Assembly: GCF_000428125.1 (NCBI RefSeq)
Contig: NZ_ATZI01000004.1
Span: 1-64,000, forward strand
Length of the DNA stretch: 64,000 nucleotides
Direction of reading: 5' to 3'
Source: Bacteroides graminisolvens DSM 19988 = JCM 15093
GTDB lineage: Bacteria > Bacteroidota > Bacteroidia > Bacteroidales > Bacteroidaceae
Part shown: positions 50,501 through 59,192 of the stretch, piece by piece
How the letters are laid out: every line of letters begins with the position of its first letter
How positions within the stretch are numbered: the first letter of the stretch is position 1
Notes under the pieces: model-generated
What the model saw: the letters and a program-made list of their open reading frames with translations, nothing else
What the model was told of the DNA's origin: nothing
Databases searched by the model: none
Program-made: the position numbers and the translations under genes

Positions 50501-52441
50501 CCATATCTGTTGAATTTCGCTAATACTTAGTTTTGTTTGGTTCAACAGTATAAAATGTTTGTCAAGATCATTGTCACTATAAAGCACATAGCAACGTGCA
50601 CTGAGGCTGGGATCACGACCAGCCCTGCCTGCTTCTTGAACATAATTCTCTAATGAATTAGATATATCGTAATGTACCACAAGACCGACATCTTTCTTGT
50701 CAATTCCCATACCGAAAGCTGACGTAGCTACGATGATGTGTACTTGATCATTCATGAATGCATCTTGGTTTGCAATCTTTTCATCAGAATCCATTTTGCC
50801 ATTGAAAGGCAATGCTTCATAACCGTCATGGGTTAACTTGGCTGCTAGCTCTTTTGTGTGTTTTGTGCGTGATACGTAAATAATTGTTGGGCAATTATGC
50901 TCACCCATAAGACTCCTAAGTTTTGAGTATTTATCATGATCATTTTCAGCATGTATCACGGAATAGCGCAAATTTGTCCTTGAAGCCTTTGATGCGAACA
51001 ACTCCATATCTAAATTCAACATCTGTTTGAAATAGTCACAAATATCTTGAACGACTTTCTGTTTGGCCGTAGCAGTGAAGCATGATATGGGTATCGGATT
51101 CTTACATCGTTTTTTCTGTTGGTATTTTCGTATGAATTTCCCTATGTAGAGATAATCAACTCTGAAATCCTGTCCCCATGAGGAAAAGCAGTGGGCTTCG
51201 TCTATTACAAATCTCACGACATGGCGTGCCATCAAAATTTTCTCGATGGTTTTTGAACGAAGCATTTCAGGAGATATATATAAAAGTGAAGCTTCTCCAT
51301 CTTGTACTCTTTGTATGGATAGCGCTCTTGTGATAGGGTCTAACAGACCATTAATGGTTACAGCATCAGTAATACCTCTGTCAGCAAGATTATCTACCTG
51401 ATCCTTCATTAGCGATTGTAATGGTGAAATAATGACTGTAAGTCCATGTACTGAACGGCCAGACATGAGTGCCGGTAATTGAAAAGTAAGCGATTTTCCA
51501 CCACCCGTAGGGAATATTGCCAGCAATGACTTACCCTTTACTGCTGCTTCGGCGGCTTGCTCTTGAAGCGGTTCACCTTCATAGGTACGGAAATGTTCAT
51601 ATCCAAAGAAAACTTTTAAGTTATGGAGCACATCCAGTTGGGTATTACAATAAGCGCAATTTTCATTGCAACTGGTATGACGCAGAAGCTTCACGATAAA
51701 TTCAACGTCAGGATAATTGTAAAGTACCCATCCGGGAGTAATGGAGCGATAGTCGGTAGTGTCTATTAGCGCCAATGCGTATGCAAATTCGCATGGATGT
51801 TGCTTGATCAGCATGTCAATATCTGCATGTCGGCAAATTTTTCCCACATAAAGGTCTTTTACGAGTTCAACTAGTCCTTCATTGACGTGTTCAGCACCCA
51901 CCATGCTAAGAAATCCTTCAAACTCTTTCTTATCCTTTAGTATAGATGCAAACAACTTGCGCTTTTTGTCCGACAATGAATTCCATCGGGCTATTTCGTC
52001 CAATAGCAGATCTTTTGCCTTTTCGCAATCGTTCACAGGATTATTTATCTGCTCACTTATCAGTTTGTCATCTTTCAGCAACCTATGATAAGGGCGTTCC
52101 GGAAACAATAAAGGCGAGATATAAAGTGTATCGACTAGAAACCAGTGACATGGTTGATCTATGAACAGGTATTTAGCATCATGATGAATTATATTGTGTC
52201 CGCAGATATAGTCCGTACCATCAAGAAAATTAAATAGTTCCTCTTTAGAAGTTTTATGGTAGGTTGCTCCATCGTGCCGGAGTGCACCTATATCATGAAT
52301 TTTATGATCTTTCAGGCCAATTTCAATATCTATAATGACATAATTGGGGAGGTCATGTGGTGCAGATATAATTTTATGACTGATTACATTGTTTGTGTTC
52401 TCAGTATTTCTGATTCCTAAGAGTCGGTTCCATATTGACAT
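47564..52441 (-). CDS. DEDD exonuclease / RecQ helicase / UvrD-type helicase fusion
   Basis: 1625 aa. N-terminal DEDD 3'-5' exonuclease-like part (YVIIDIEIGLKDH, then ICGHNIIHHD). RecQ-type helicase: Walker A FPTGGGKS (~312), VIDEAHCFSSWG (~414), then motifs through VQEAGRAGRD. Helical linker (~650-1060). UvrD/Rep-type motor: AAGPGSGKTR (~1095), VIDEAQD (~1202), STIHKAKGREFDDV and RRYYVGMTRAKNRLF. This combination of three activities in one chain suggests processing of damaged or foreign DNA, and its place next to an R-M locus suggests defence; the role is inferred. No partner gene is obvious. Possible -7 box TATCTTTG on the minus strand at 52540-52547. Confidence 0.8.
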   Translation of the reverse strand: MSIWNRLLGIRNTENTNNVISHKIISAPHDLPNYVIIDIEIGLKDHKIHDIGALRHDGATYHKTSKEELFNFLDGTDYICGHNIIHHDAKYLFIDQPCHWFLVDTLYISPLLFPERPYHRLLKDDKLISEQINNPVNDCEKAKDLLLDEIARWNSLSDKKRKLFASILKDKKEFEGFLSMVGAEHVNEGLVELVKDLYVGKICRHADIDMLIKQHPCEFAYALALIDTTDYRSITPGWVLYNYPDVEFIVKLLRHTSCNENCAYCNTQLDVLHNLKVFFGYEHFRTYEGEPLQEQAAEAAVKGKSLLAIFPTGGGKSLTFQLPALMSGRSVHGLTVIISPLQSLMKDQVDNLADRGITDAVTINGLLDPITRALSIQRVQDGEASLLYISPEMLRSKTIEKILMARHVVRFVIDEAHCFSSWGQDFRVDYLYIGKFIRKYQQKKRCKNPIPISCFTATAKQKVVQDICDYFKQMLNLDMELFASKASRTNLRYSVIHAENDHDKYSKLRSLMGEHNCPTIIYVSRTKHTKELAAKLTHDGYEALPFNGKMDSDEKIANQDAFMNDQVHIIVATSAFGMGIDKKDVGLVVHYDISNSLENYVQEAGRAGRDPSLSARCYVLYSDNDLDKHFILLNQTKLSISEIQQIWKAIKDLTRQRMRVSCSALEIARQAGWDDSVFDIETRVRTALAALEQSGYLVRGNNVPHVYATGITVKNMDEARERISASLLFGLDEIDKAVRIIKSLISQKHIAKAQDSEAESRIDYLADILGISKHEVISAVERMRQEGILADSKDISAYLLDVGSSERKSWTQLERFGKLERYILNHIPDDSLRISCKQLNDNAVNDSILTSTEKDIRTLLYFLTVKGYIRKKEDANRNMEIHRLTDMESITKRFERRLEISHFTIEWLYRLAAETAKGTSQNKPVQFSVVELLNQIKSNSQSLFSGFNNLQLEEVEEALLYLSKIGALKLEGGFLVLYNAMNIQRIKDSKSRYKQDDYRMLNEFYKQKIQQVHIVGEYANLMVKDYNSALQYVQDYFQMDYKKFVSKYFKEERVSEIQRNLTPQKYKQLFGQLSQRQMEIISDKDSRCIVVAAGPGSGKTRVLVHKLASLLLLEDVKHEQLLMLTFSRAAATEFKQRLMELIGNAAHFVEIKTFHSYCFDLLGRIGNLEAAKNVVSKAADMIDQGEVEPNKIGKTVLVIDEAQDMSIEEHALVKALMTRNEEMRIIAVGDDDQNIYDFRGSDSRYMYQLTQEPGSKFIEMTENYRSAHHPVKFANEFVQGISQRMKSTPIISMKKEDGWVAVTRHQSKYMYQPLVEELIHNQMNNNNSCALTQTNEEAVILVALLRKQGINSKLIQSMEGFPFWNLVEVRYFWKYIDKRVKTPLIPDALWEDAKRVTFAAYEKSQSLTYIKRCVQLFEQTNKAKYFSDFKEFILESSLEDFCDVSGTDVVVSTIHKAKGREFDDVYMLISDNYSKDAHLMRRYYVGMTRAKNRLFVHTNSSSFNHLGVDRYTDDQQQYTMPEEIVLQLSHKDVNLGFFKGLKQEVLVLRSGDALNYNNFCLYNTLTNKPVAKLSQNMQTTLLGWQEQGYKVKSASVRFIVAWKPKDAQKDESETAVLLADLVLSL

Positions 52442-52713
52442 ACTTGTTCAATATAATAAGGTGTTTTATAATTTGAATTTATAATGTATCTGCATGTTTT
52501 TCAACTTGTCGTTTGGATAATACAACCCAACATCATTTACAAAGATATGGATAATATCCAAAAAAATGTGACTTTGAGCCAAATTGATTATGTTGTAGAG
52601 CGAATATGTAGTACTTCTCCGAATGTTTCATCCAAATAAGATGATTGATTGTAACTTTTTTGTTTTTATGCACGAATAATAAATAGTTTTGTTTAGTTTT
52701 AAGTGAATAATGA

Positions 52714-52738
52714 CTAGAAATAGATAAATACCTATCAA
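52714..52738 (+). repeat. Direct repeat flanking the restriction island, right copy
   Basis: 25 nt identical to 38811-38835, same orientation, again directly followed by a terminator-like hairpin. Together the two copies bracket ~13.9 kb with the recombinase, R-M and RecQ-UvrD genes. Confidence 0.75.
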
Positions 52739-52747
52739 AAAATATAA

Positions 52748-52786
52748 GAGGAGCGTAATTCAATGAGTTACGCTCCTCTCTTTTAT
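52748..52786. terminator. Terminator hairpin
   Basis: An 11-bp stem (GAGGAGCGTAA / TTACGCTCCTC) with a 9-nt loop, then a T-rich tract. It could also serve the PIN gene on the minus strand, since it lies 84 bp beyond its stop. Confidence 0.6.
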
Positions 52787-52869
52787 TTCTTGTGTTTAAC
52801 TATCGTTCGTTTCGTAATTTGAGTTATATTCGTACCGGTACTTCTTTGTTAGACGTTGTGATACGTTAA

Positions 52870-53397
52870 TCAGATTATAACTGAACAAGAATACTTTGAT
52901 ATATCAACAATCGGTAATATACTGCCTTTAGCTATAACCTGTTGAATAAATGAATCACATTCCTGTTTTGTCATCTTCTTCCTTATATAGGCGTAATATA
53001 GAAAATCAAGCGTTGTTAAATAGGTGATATCATGTGATTCACAATACTCTTTGATGTCTTTGAGATTGCTACTTCCTAGTACATCGTGATTCTTATAGCA
53101 ATAAATCATGCAAGCACTTTCTCCCTTGCCTAGAGTCTTCAATAACAAAGCGTATTCTTTCATCATGGAACCGTTAGGTTTGAATTCAATTATTTGAATC
53201 TTGGAAGTCATGAACTTAGATATGTTATCAATGAAAGTTTTAGTCTGTGGGTTTCTAGTTAGCTCTGCATAAACAACATCAAGTATCAAATATTGATATT
53301 CTGGAAAAATATCGAACAGGATAGTAAAACAATCACCTTTCATGAAATGAATGACAACATCTGAATCAAGTACAATTTTTGTTTTATTATTTGCCAT
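52870..53397 (-). CDS. PIN-domain protein
   Basis: 175 aa. PIN-type acidic residues: LDSDVVIHF (~9-17), an E in AELTRN, GKGESACM (~88-95) and a late D in TTLDFLYY. PIN proteins are metal-dependent RNases and often toxins. Third gene of the XRE/ImmA/PIN operon, overlapping the ImmA gene by 11 bp. Confidence 0.7.
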   Translation of the reverse strand: MANNKTKIVLDSDVVIHFMKGDCFTILFDIFPEYQYLILDVVYAELTRNPQTKTFIDNISKFMTSKIQIIEFKPNGSMMKEYALLLKTLGKGESACMIYCYKNHDVLGSSNLKDIKEYCESHDITYLTTLDFLYYAYIRKKMTKQECDSFIQQVIAKGSILPIVDISKYSCSVII

Positions 53398-54100
53398 TGT
53401 AATCCAATTTGTTCAAAAGCTCAATATAATGGCCTTCCGATATTTTACCTGCATCAAAGAGAATACGAGCTTTTTCACCAAAATCACCGACAATTAGATT
53501 TTCATTTCCTGGCTGATAAAGGGAGGTGTCATATCCATATTCACGTGCAGACTGAGTAGCCGATATCTTTAGTAATTCTTCTTTTGATGCCTTGTTGATG
53601 AATGACAAATCACTTAATCTGTTTAGAAGGGCTTGGCGTGACACAGAATAGTAGTGTTCTATTCTCAATACAGAAGCCAAAGTCACTTCGCCTTTTTCAA
53701 CTTCATTTTTTGATAATAATTGTAGGATCCCATCTTCTGGCATCAGTAGAATGGAAGCAAACATATTGGCTTGTTGCTCAATTGGATTTTTTGATCCGTT
53801 ACTTAAGGTACATTTATGTGGTTTTGGATTCTCTTCTATAAAAAGGTGGAACAACTCATGGGCAATAGTAAAATGTTGTCTTCCTTTGGAATGATTGGAG
53901 TTGATAAGCATGAAACGATGCGAGGAAGAGTCTTTTAAACTCATTCCACAGAAATCATCCGACAATGGACGGAATATACTAACAACTTTCAGTTTAAGAA
54001 GTAAGCTCTTTAGGTTGATGGCATCTGTATTTCCTAATCCAACATCTTGGCGGAATTTTACAACCATCTGTTCGATCAATCTTATTTGATTTGTTCTCAT
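53387..54100 (-). CDS. ImmA/IrrE-family metallopeptidase
   Basis: 237 aa. Contains the zinc-peptidase motif HELFH within IAHELFHLFIEENP (~80-90), typical of ImmA/IrrE. Such peptidases cleave a partner repressor, here presumably the XRE protein encoded just upstream (overlap 4 bp). Confidence 0.85.
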   Translation of the reverse strand: MRTNQIRLIEQMVVKFRQDVGLGNTDAINLKSLLLKLKVVSIFRPLSDDFCGMSLKDSSSHRFMLINSNHSKGRQHFTIAHELFHLFIEENPKPHKCTLSNGSKNPIEQQANMFASILLMPEDGILQLLSKNEVEKGEVTLASVLRIEHYYSVSRQALLNRLSDLSFINKASKEELLKISATQSAREYGYDTSLYQPGNENLIVGDFGEKARILFDAGKISEGHYIELLNKLDYNGK

Positions 54101-54432
54101 AGAGATGCTACTAATTGGTCCATTTTGATGTAAGATTTAACAATATCTTTAAAATGAATAATCTCTTGTAAATCATTACTATTAAGATCTTCTATTCTGA
54201 AAGCTGTTGCCAAAATCATGTCTTCAGAAACATTTTCTTCAAAGAATACATATAGCTCGCAACCGAATAAATCTGCTGCTTTCTCCAATAAATCCAATGG
54301 CATTTCACGTTCCCCACTTTCGTAATTGCTATAAGCAGAACGGTTGATTCCGAGAGCTAAAGCTATTTCTTCTTGAGTGAAAGCTGAAATAGATCTTATT
54401 TTCTTGAGGTTATTTCCTACGAGCTTATTCAT
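54097..54432 (-). CDS. XRE-family transcriptional repressor
   Basis: 111 aa. Helix-turn-helix at ~10-60 (TQEEIALALGINRSAYSNYESGE) of the Cro/CI type. First gene of the operon. A 10-bp inverted repeat spans its promoter, so autorepression is likely. Confidence 0.85.
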   Translation of the reverse strand: MNKLVGNNLKKIRSISAFTQEEIALALGINRSAYSNYESGEREMPLDLLEKAADLFGCELYVFFEENVSEDMILATAFRIEDLNSNDLQEIIHFKDIVKSYIKMDQLVASL

Positions 54433-54460
54433 GGCTGTTTATTATTTCGTGGTTCTTATT

Positions 54461-54511
54461 TCCGTGGCAAATTTACTGCTTATATTTATATATGTATAAT
54501 CTTGCCACGGA
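54461..54511 (-). promoter_or_regulatory. Operator and promoter of the XRE/ImmA/PIN operon
   Basis: TCCGTGGCAA (54461-54470) and its reverse complement TTGCCACGGA (54502-54511) are 31 bp apart. A minus-strand -7 box TAAATTTG (54468-54475) overlaps the inner arm. This fits an autoregulatory operator. Confidence 0.65.
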
Positions 54512-55488
54512 TTTGTTTTGTGTTTAACACTTTCGTATGTGGTTTTGTTGGTTATTAGAATACTTTTTAATTAGTATCCATTTTAAAAGTCAATTGGGAG
54601 CCAAAGTTATAGAAATGTTCTGTATTTCATTACTCTCACCTTCACTTAAAAACGCCTTTATGTTTTTCAAAAACATAAAGAGCTTTTTTAAAAACATAAA
54701 GAGGTTTTCAGCAGAACCTAATAAAGCTGTAAAATGTTGAATAAGTATATAATTATTATCCTGTTATTGTCTTTAAGCGAACAAATCTTCTACTCAGGCT
54801 GAAAAGAAAATAATCACTTTTATATTCATTATTTATTCATTCCCCTTAGCGTATCTTTCCGTCGCTCCTTTTTGCGCTATTTTTGCTAAAACCCTTTTGT
54901 ATAAGGGTTTTATGCATAATATCCTCTTGTGGTATATTTTTGATGATGCTGGTTGAGATGCTAACAAGGTTCCGGCTCTAATTAATACTTAATGTATTAA
55001 TGTGGAATAATATTGTGTTTATGTTTTACTATTATGTCAGAATGATAAAGTGATGTGGCAAATATTGGTTGATAATGTAAGTGGAGTTACTGTACTCATT
55101 TTTTCGTGTTATTAAACAAACTGCCTTTTTGTGAGGGGGTACCCCCGACGGGAATACTCGCCCCCGAAGATTTGATTATAAAGTGAATATAAATATTTTT
55201 TTTGGCTCTCCTTATTGTATGCTTAATCTACTGATAATCAGTTGATAAAGCTTTTTTTGTTTCGTCTTTCGAAAAATTGGAATGAATAGATAATTTGTTT
55301 GCTTATGCAATTGTTTGATCCTCTTTTTTGTATAGAAAATACCTTACTTATTCGGACGATAATGAAAGATTTCACAGGTGAGCCAATAGAATAAATGGCT
55401 ATCTGCTAAATGCAACTAATATGATTTATACTTGTCTATTTGATATTAAAAAACTACTTTTGCTGTACAATTGTAATACATAGCACGT
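54512..55488. other. Long intergenic region before the chromosomal genes
   Basis: No convincing gene. It has the tandem AAAAACATAAAGAG sequence twice (54670-54710), a 10-bp hairpin at 54887-54912, a GGGGGTACCCCC palindrome (55135-55146), and a 15-nt match to unit 5 of the RT array at 55037-55051. Confidence 0.5.
54887..54912. repeat. 10-bp hairpin
   Basis: TAAAACCCTT and AAGGGTTTTA around TTGTAT. No gene end nearby, so it may be an intergenic repeat of this genome. Confidence 0.5.
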
Positions 55489-56841
55489 ATGGAACGGTTC
55501 GAAGAGTTAACCGCGCAGATTAGTTCGGCTTTATGGGGGTGGCCGATGATTATATTACTTCTGGGAACACATTTGTTTCTTACCATCAGACTGCGCTTTC
55601 CTCAAGCCAAGATTTTCACAGCAATTCGTTTATCAGTCACGAAAGACGATAATGCGAGTGGTGATGTTAGCCAGTTTGGTGCATTGGCTACTTCGCTGGC
55701 TGCTACCATCGGTACAGGCAACATTGTGGGTGTGGCTACCGCGGTTGCGTTTGGCGGTCCCGGGGCGGTGCTTTGGTGCTGGCTGACCGGCGTGTTTGGT
55801 ATTGCAACAAAGTATGCGGAAGGGTTGCTTGCCATCAAATATAGGGTGCAGACAGAAAATGGTGAGATGCTTGGTGGACCGATGTATGCTTTGGAGCGCG
55901 GACTGAAAATGAAATGGCTGGCTGTGCTGTTTTGTGTGTTCACGGCAATTGCGGCGTTTGGCATTGGTAATACCGTTCAGGCAAATTCCATCTCCATGCT
56001 GCTGAATGAGAGCTGGGGCATTTCAACGTATGTTACCGGTGGCATTCTTTGTTTGCTTCTGGCGCTGGTAATCCTTTTCGGATTAAAAGGAATCTCAAAA
56101 GTTTGTTCTACTCTGGTGCCTTTCATGGCTGCCTTTTACATTGTGGGATGTATCATCATTTTGTGGCTGAATGCTGCCTATCTCAAAGATACCGTCGTTC
56201 TTATTTTCAATTCGGCTTTCACTCCCCAAGCAGCCGGAGGAGGTTTTATGGGTACCACGGTAATGATGGCTGCCCGTTTCGGTATCGCTCGCGGACTGTT
56301 TTCAAATGAGTCGGGGCTGGGCTCGGCACCCATTGTGGCTGCAGCGGCACGCACGCGCAATCCAGTACGTCAGGCTTTGGTTTCTTCTACCGGTACGTTT
56401 TGGGATACAGTTGTTATCTGTGCGCTCACCGGACTGGTTTTGGTGAGCAGCATCATTGCTTATCCGGAAATTGACCATACGCAAGGCGGAGCACTCACGA
56501 AAATGGCATTCGGAAAGATTCCTTATGTAGGACCGGCCATTTTATCGGTCGGTATCCTGACTTTTGCCTTTTCTACCATATTGGGATGGTCTTACTACGG
56601 TGAAAAGGCTATGGAGTATTTGGGAGGGAAGAAGTGGATCATTTATTATCGCATTGCCTACATTGCAGCTGCATTCGTGGGATCGGTCATGAATCTCACT
56701 GTGGTGTGGAACATTGCCGATAGCATGAATGCATTAATGGCCATTCCCAACCTGATAGCACTATTGTTATTGTCGGGAGTGGCAGTCAGGGAAACCCGCA
56801 AGTACTTGTGGTCGGGAAGGCTTAATGATGATGAGTTCTGA
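55489..56841 (+). CDS. Alanine/glycine:cation symporter (AGCS family)
   Basis: 450 aa integral membrane protein with about 10-11 hydrophobic segments. Family marks: ATSLAATIGTGNIVGVATA, GIATKYAEGLLAIKYR, GGPMYALERGL and the C-terminal FAFSTILGWSYYGE. It imports alanine or glycine with Na+. It starts at the ATG at 55489 (MERFEELTAQISSALWGWP) and is the first clear chromosomal gene on the right side. Confidence 0.85.
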   Translation: MERFEELTAQISSALWGWPMIILLLGTHLFLTIRLRFPQAKIFTAIRLSVTKDDNASGDVSQFGALATSLAATIGTGNIVGVATAVAFGGPGAVLWCWLTGVFGIATKYAEGLLAIKYRVQTENGEMLGGPMYALERGLKMKWLAVLFCVFTAIAAFGIGNTVQANSISMLLNESWGISTYVTGGILCLLLALVILFGLKGISKVCSTLVPFMAAFYIVGCIIILWLNAAYLKDTVVLIFNSAFTPQAAGGGFMGTTVMMAARFGIARGLFSNESGLGSAPIVAAAARTRNPVRQALVSSTGTFWDTVVICALTGLVLVSSIIAYPEIDHTQGGALTKMAFGKIPYVGPAILSVGILTFAFSTILGWSYYGEKAMEYLGGKKWIIYYRIAYIAAAFVGSVMNLTVVWNIADSMNALMAIPNLIALLLLSGVAVRETRKYLWSGRLNDDEF

Positions 56842-56858
56842 AAAAGGCGAGGGGATAC

Positions 56859-57698
56859 TTACCCTTGACTGATTGCTCTCAACCACGCGATCTCTTTTGC
56901 CCAAAGAGTCTCGTCGGGTGTTTCCAGTATAATAGGTAGGTTGTCGAAACGAGTATCTTTCATCAGTCTTTCAAAAAAGGCATTGCCTATGTATCCTTGA
57001 CCAATGCTGTCGTGGCGGTCCACTCGGCTTCCTACTTCTTTCTTAGAATCATTCAGATGGATTCCCCGTAAGAAAGAAAAACCGACTTCTTGCTCAAAAG
57101 CATTGAACACCTGATCGTAATCTTGCAAGAAATTGTATCCGGCAGTAAAGGTGTGACAGGTATCCAGGCAAACACCAACCCGGCTTTTATCTTCTACTTT
57201 GTCGATAATGTACCTTAGGTGCCAAAATTCATTGCCCAGGTTACTACCCTGACCGGCTGTATTCTCAATAACAGCAGTCACGCCTTTTGTTTTATCGAGC
57301 GCTATGTTGATACTCTCCGCAATGCGACTGAGGCAGGCTTCGGTATCTATCTTATTAAGATGGCTGCCGGGGTGGAAGTTCAACAGTTTAAGTCCAAGTT
57401 GTTCGCAACGTTGCATCTCATCTAAGAAAGCTGCCCGGCTTTTGGTTAAGCCTTCCTCTTCCGGATGGCCTAGGTTGATAAGGTAACTGTCATGCGGTAA
57501 GATGTATTCCGGAAGAAAACCGTATTTCTCACAGTTTTGCTGAAACAAATCAATACTTTCTGCGGTAAGCGGCTTGCTGACCCACTGACGTTGATTCTTT
57601 GTGAAAAGGGCAAAGGCATTGGCCCCTATTTCGTGTGCATTAACCGGTGCGTATTCAACGCCTCCTGATGCACTGACATGTGCTCCTATGTACTTCAT
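56859..57698 (-). CDS. nfo: Endonuclease IV (AP endonuclease)
   Basis: 279 aa from the ATG at 57698 ([13 protein letters not shown]); the frame continues 7 codons upstream. It matches endonuclease [60 protein letters not shown] and ILETPD, which supply the zinc-binding His, Glu and Asp residues. It cuts abasic sites in base-excision repair. Confidence 0.95.
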   Translation of the reverse strand: MKYIGAHVSASGGVEYAPVNAHEIGANAFALFTKNQRQWVSKPLTAESIDLFQQNCEKYGFLPEYILPHDSYLINLGHPEEEGLTKSRAAFLDEMQRCEQLGLKLLNFHPGSHLNKIDTEACLSRIAESINIALDKTKGVTAVIENTAGQGSNLGNEFWHLRYIIDKVEDKSRVGVCLDTCHTFTAGYNFLQDYDQVFNAFEQEVGFSFLRGIHLNDSKKEVGSRVDRHDSIGQGYIGNAFFERLMKDTRFDNLPIILETPDETLWAKEIAWLRAISQG

Positions 57699-57861
57699 CT
57701 GATTATTTTTTCTATTCAACGCCCGCTATGAGGCTTTTGTTTTCTAAATTTTCAGTGAAGATAAAAAAAAGCGGAATAAAGCGTAGGGTTTTTCTTTGCT
57801 AACCTATCATATTAGTGAACCGGTTATTCAAGTTATGTTTAATGTCTAAAATCATACAATT

Positions 57862-59118
57862 ATGAAAACCTTGCATTTTATTACAGTAGCAATCATCCTT
57901 ACCCTTTTACTTCTGGGCGGAACAGCTGTTACAGCCTCTGCAAAAGACGGATCGGGATACACTGAAATCAGCGGTGTGGTGAAGGATAGACAAACAAAGA
58001 AAAAGCTGGGCTATGTGAATGTATCTGTTCCCGGGACGAGTATAGGTACCATTACTAATGCAGACGGCGGCTTTTCTATTAAAGTAACGGACAGTATCCA
58101 GGCAGAAGCATTGGAGCTTTCTCATGTAGGCTATTTCAATCAACGTTTACCAATAAAGAGACATGACATGCACGATGTAACTGTATTCTTGATGCCCAAT
58201 GCGGTAAATCTTCAGGAAGTGGTTATTCGCGGGGCCAATCCCATTAAACTGGTAACCGAAGCCATTCAAAAAATAAAGGTGAATAATAGTGCCAACCCCA
58301 ATATGTTGACCGGATTTTATCGTGAAACAATTAAGAAAAGAAGGAGTTATATTAATATATCAGAAGCAGTCATCAACATCTATAAAACCCCCTATACAGA
58401 AAATATTAATCTGGATCGGATACAGATTCATAAAGGCAGACAACTATTAAGTCCCAAAGCGGGTGATACACTGGTTGTGAAGCTGGCCGGCGGTCCCAAC
58501 CTGTCTATCTTTCTCGATTTTGTGAAGAACCGTGACATAATGCTGGATATAGAAACGCTTCATTATTACCGTTTTTGGATGGACAAATCGGTCATGATCA
58601 ATGAACGCCCTCACTTTGTAGTAGGCTTTGAACCACAGGTAACTATGCCGTACCCTTTATTTAACGGTAAGCTCTATATTGATCAGGAAAGTCTGGCCTT
58701 TTCACAAGCTGAATTCAGCTTTAGCATGGAAGACCGAAACAAAGTAACACAGGCTGTGTTAAAGAAAAAACCGTTTAACCTGCGCTTTAAACCCGAGGAG
58801 ATAACCTACTTGGTAACGTATAAACAACATAACGGACGAAGTTACCTGAATTACATCCGGTCGGAATTTAATTTCAAGTGTGATTGGAAGCGCCGTTTAT
58901 TCTCTACCAACTATTCGGTTTTGTCAGAGATGGTTGTTACCAATATAAAAGAGAAGGGTGTTGCTGTTATTCCTTACAAATTGGCGTTCCACGAAAGAAA
59001 TTCACTTTCCGATAAAGTCTCTAACTTCTACGATGAGAATTTCTGGGAAGACTATAACATTATAGAACCCACCGAATCATTAGAAAATGCGGTCAATAAA
59101 TTGAAAAAGAAATGGTAG
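57862..59118 (+). CDS. Secreted CarboxypepD_reg-domain outer-membrane protein
   Basis: 418 aa. A signal peptide (MKTLHFITVAIILTLLLLGG, cut near ASA) is followed by a carboxypeptidase-regulatory-like domain (~30-110, ISGVVKDRQTKKKLGYVNV, GTSIGTITNADGGF) as at the N-terminus of many Bacteroides outer-membrane proteins. The rest (~125-418) has no recognised name; it resembles the C-terminal part of the 516-aa protein at 60610. Periplasmic or outer-membrane. Confidence 0.7.
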   Translation: MKTLHFITVAIILTLLLLGGTAVTASAKDGSGYTEISGVVKDRQTKKKLGYVNVSVPGTSIGTITNADGGFSIKVTDSIQAEALELSHVGYFNQRLPIKRHDMHDVTVFLMPNAVNLQEVVIRGANPIKLVTEAIQKIKVNNSANPNMLTGFYRETIKKRRSYINISEAVINIYKTPYTENINLDRIQIHKGRQLLSPKAGDTLVVKLAGGPNLSIFLDFVKNRDIMLDIETLHYYRFWMDKSVMINERPHFVVGFEPQVTMPYPLFNGKLYIDQESLAFSQAEFSFSMEDRNKVTQAVLKKKPFNLRFKPEEITYLVTYKQHNGRSYLNYIRSEFNFKCDWKRRLFSTNYSVLSEMVVTNIKEKGVAVIPYKLAFHERNSLSDKVSNFYDENFWEDYNIIEPTESLENAVNKLKKKW

Positions 59119-59162
59119 CAGATAATTTAATCCTTTTCGAACATACATTGAAAAGTTTTATA

Positions 59163-59170
59163 TATATTTG
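59163..59170 (+). promoter_or_regulatory. Candidate -7 box of the sigma gene
   Basis: TATATTTG matches TAnnTTTG, 23 bp ahead of the ATG. The -33 position reads TTTT, not TTTG. Confidence 0.4.
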
Positions 59171-59192
59171 ATATTCAATTGGTTAACTCATA

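Larger units (their letters stand above)
52442..52869. other. Intergenic region upstream of RecQ-UvrD
   Basis: Carries the minus-strand TATCTTTG (52540-52547), the second direct repeat (52714-52738) and a terminator hairpin. No gene. Confidence 0.5.

Noticed and set aside
54537..54740. 67-aa frame in the gap before the AGCS gene
   Set aside because: Overlaps a tandem repeat of AAAAACATAAAGAG; no coding support.
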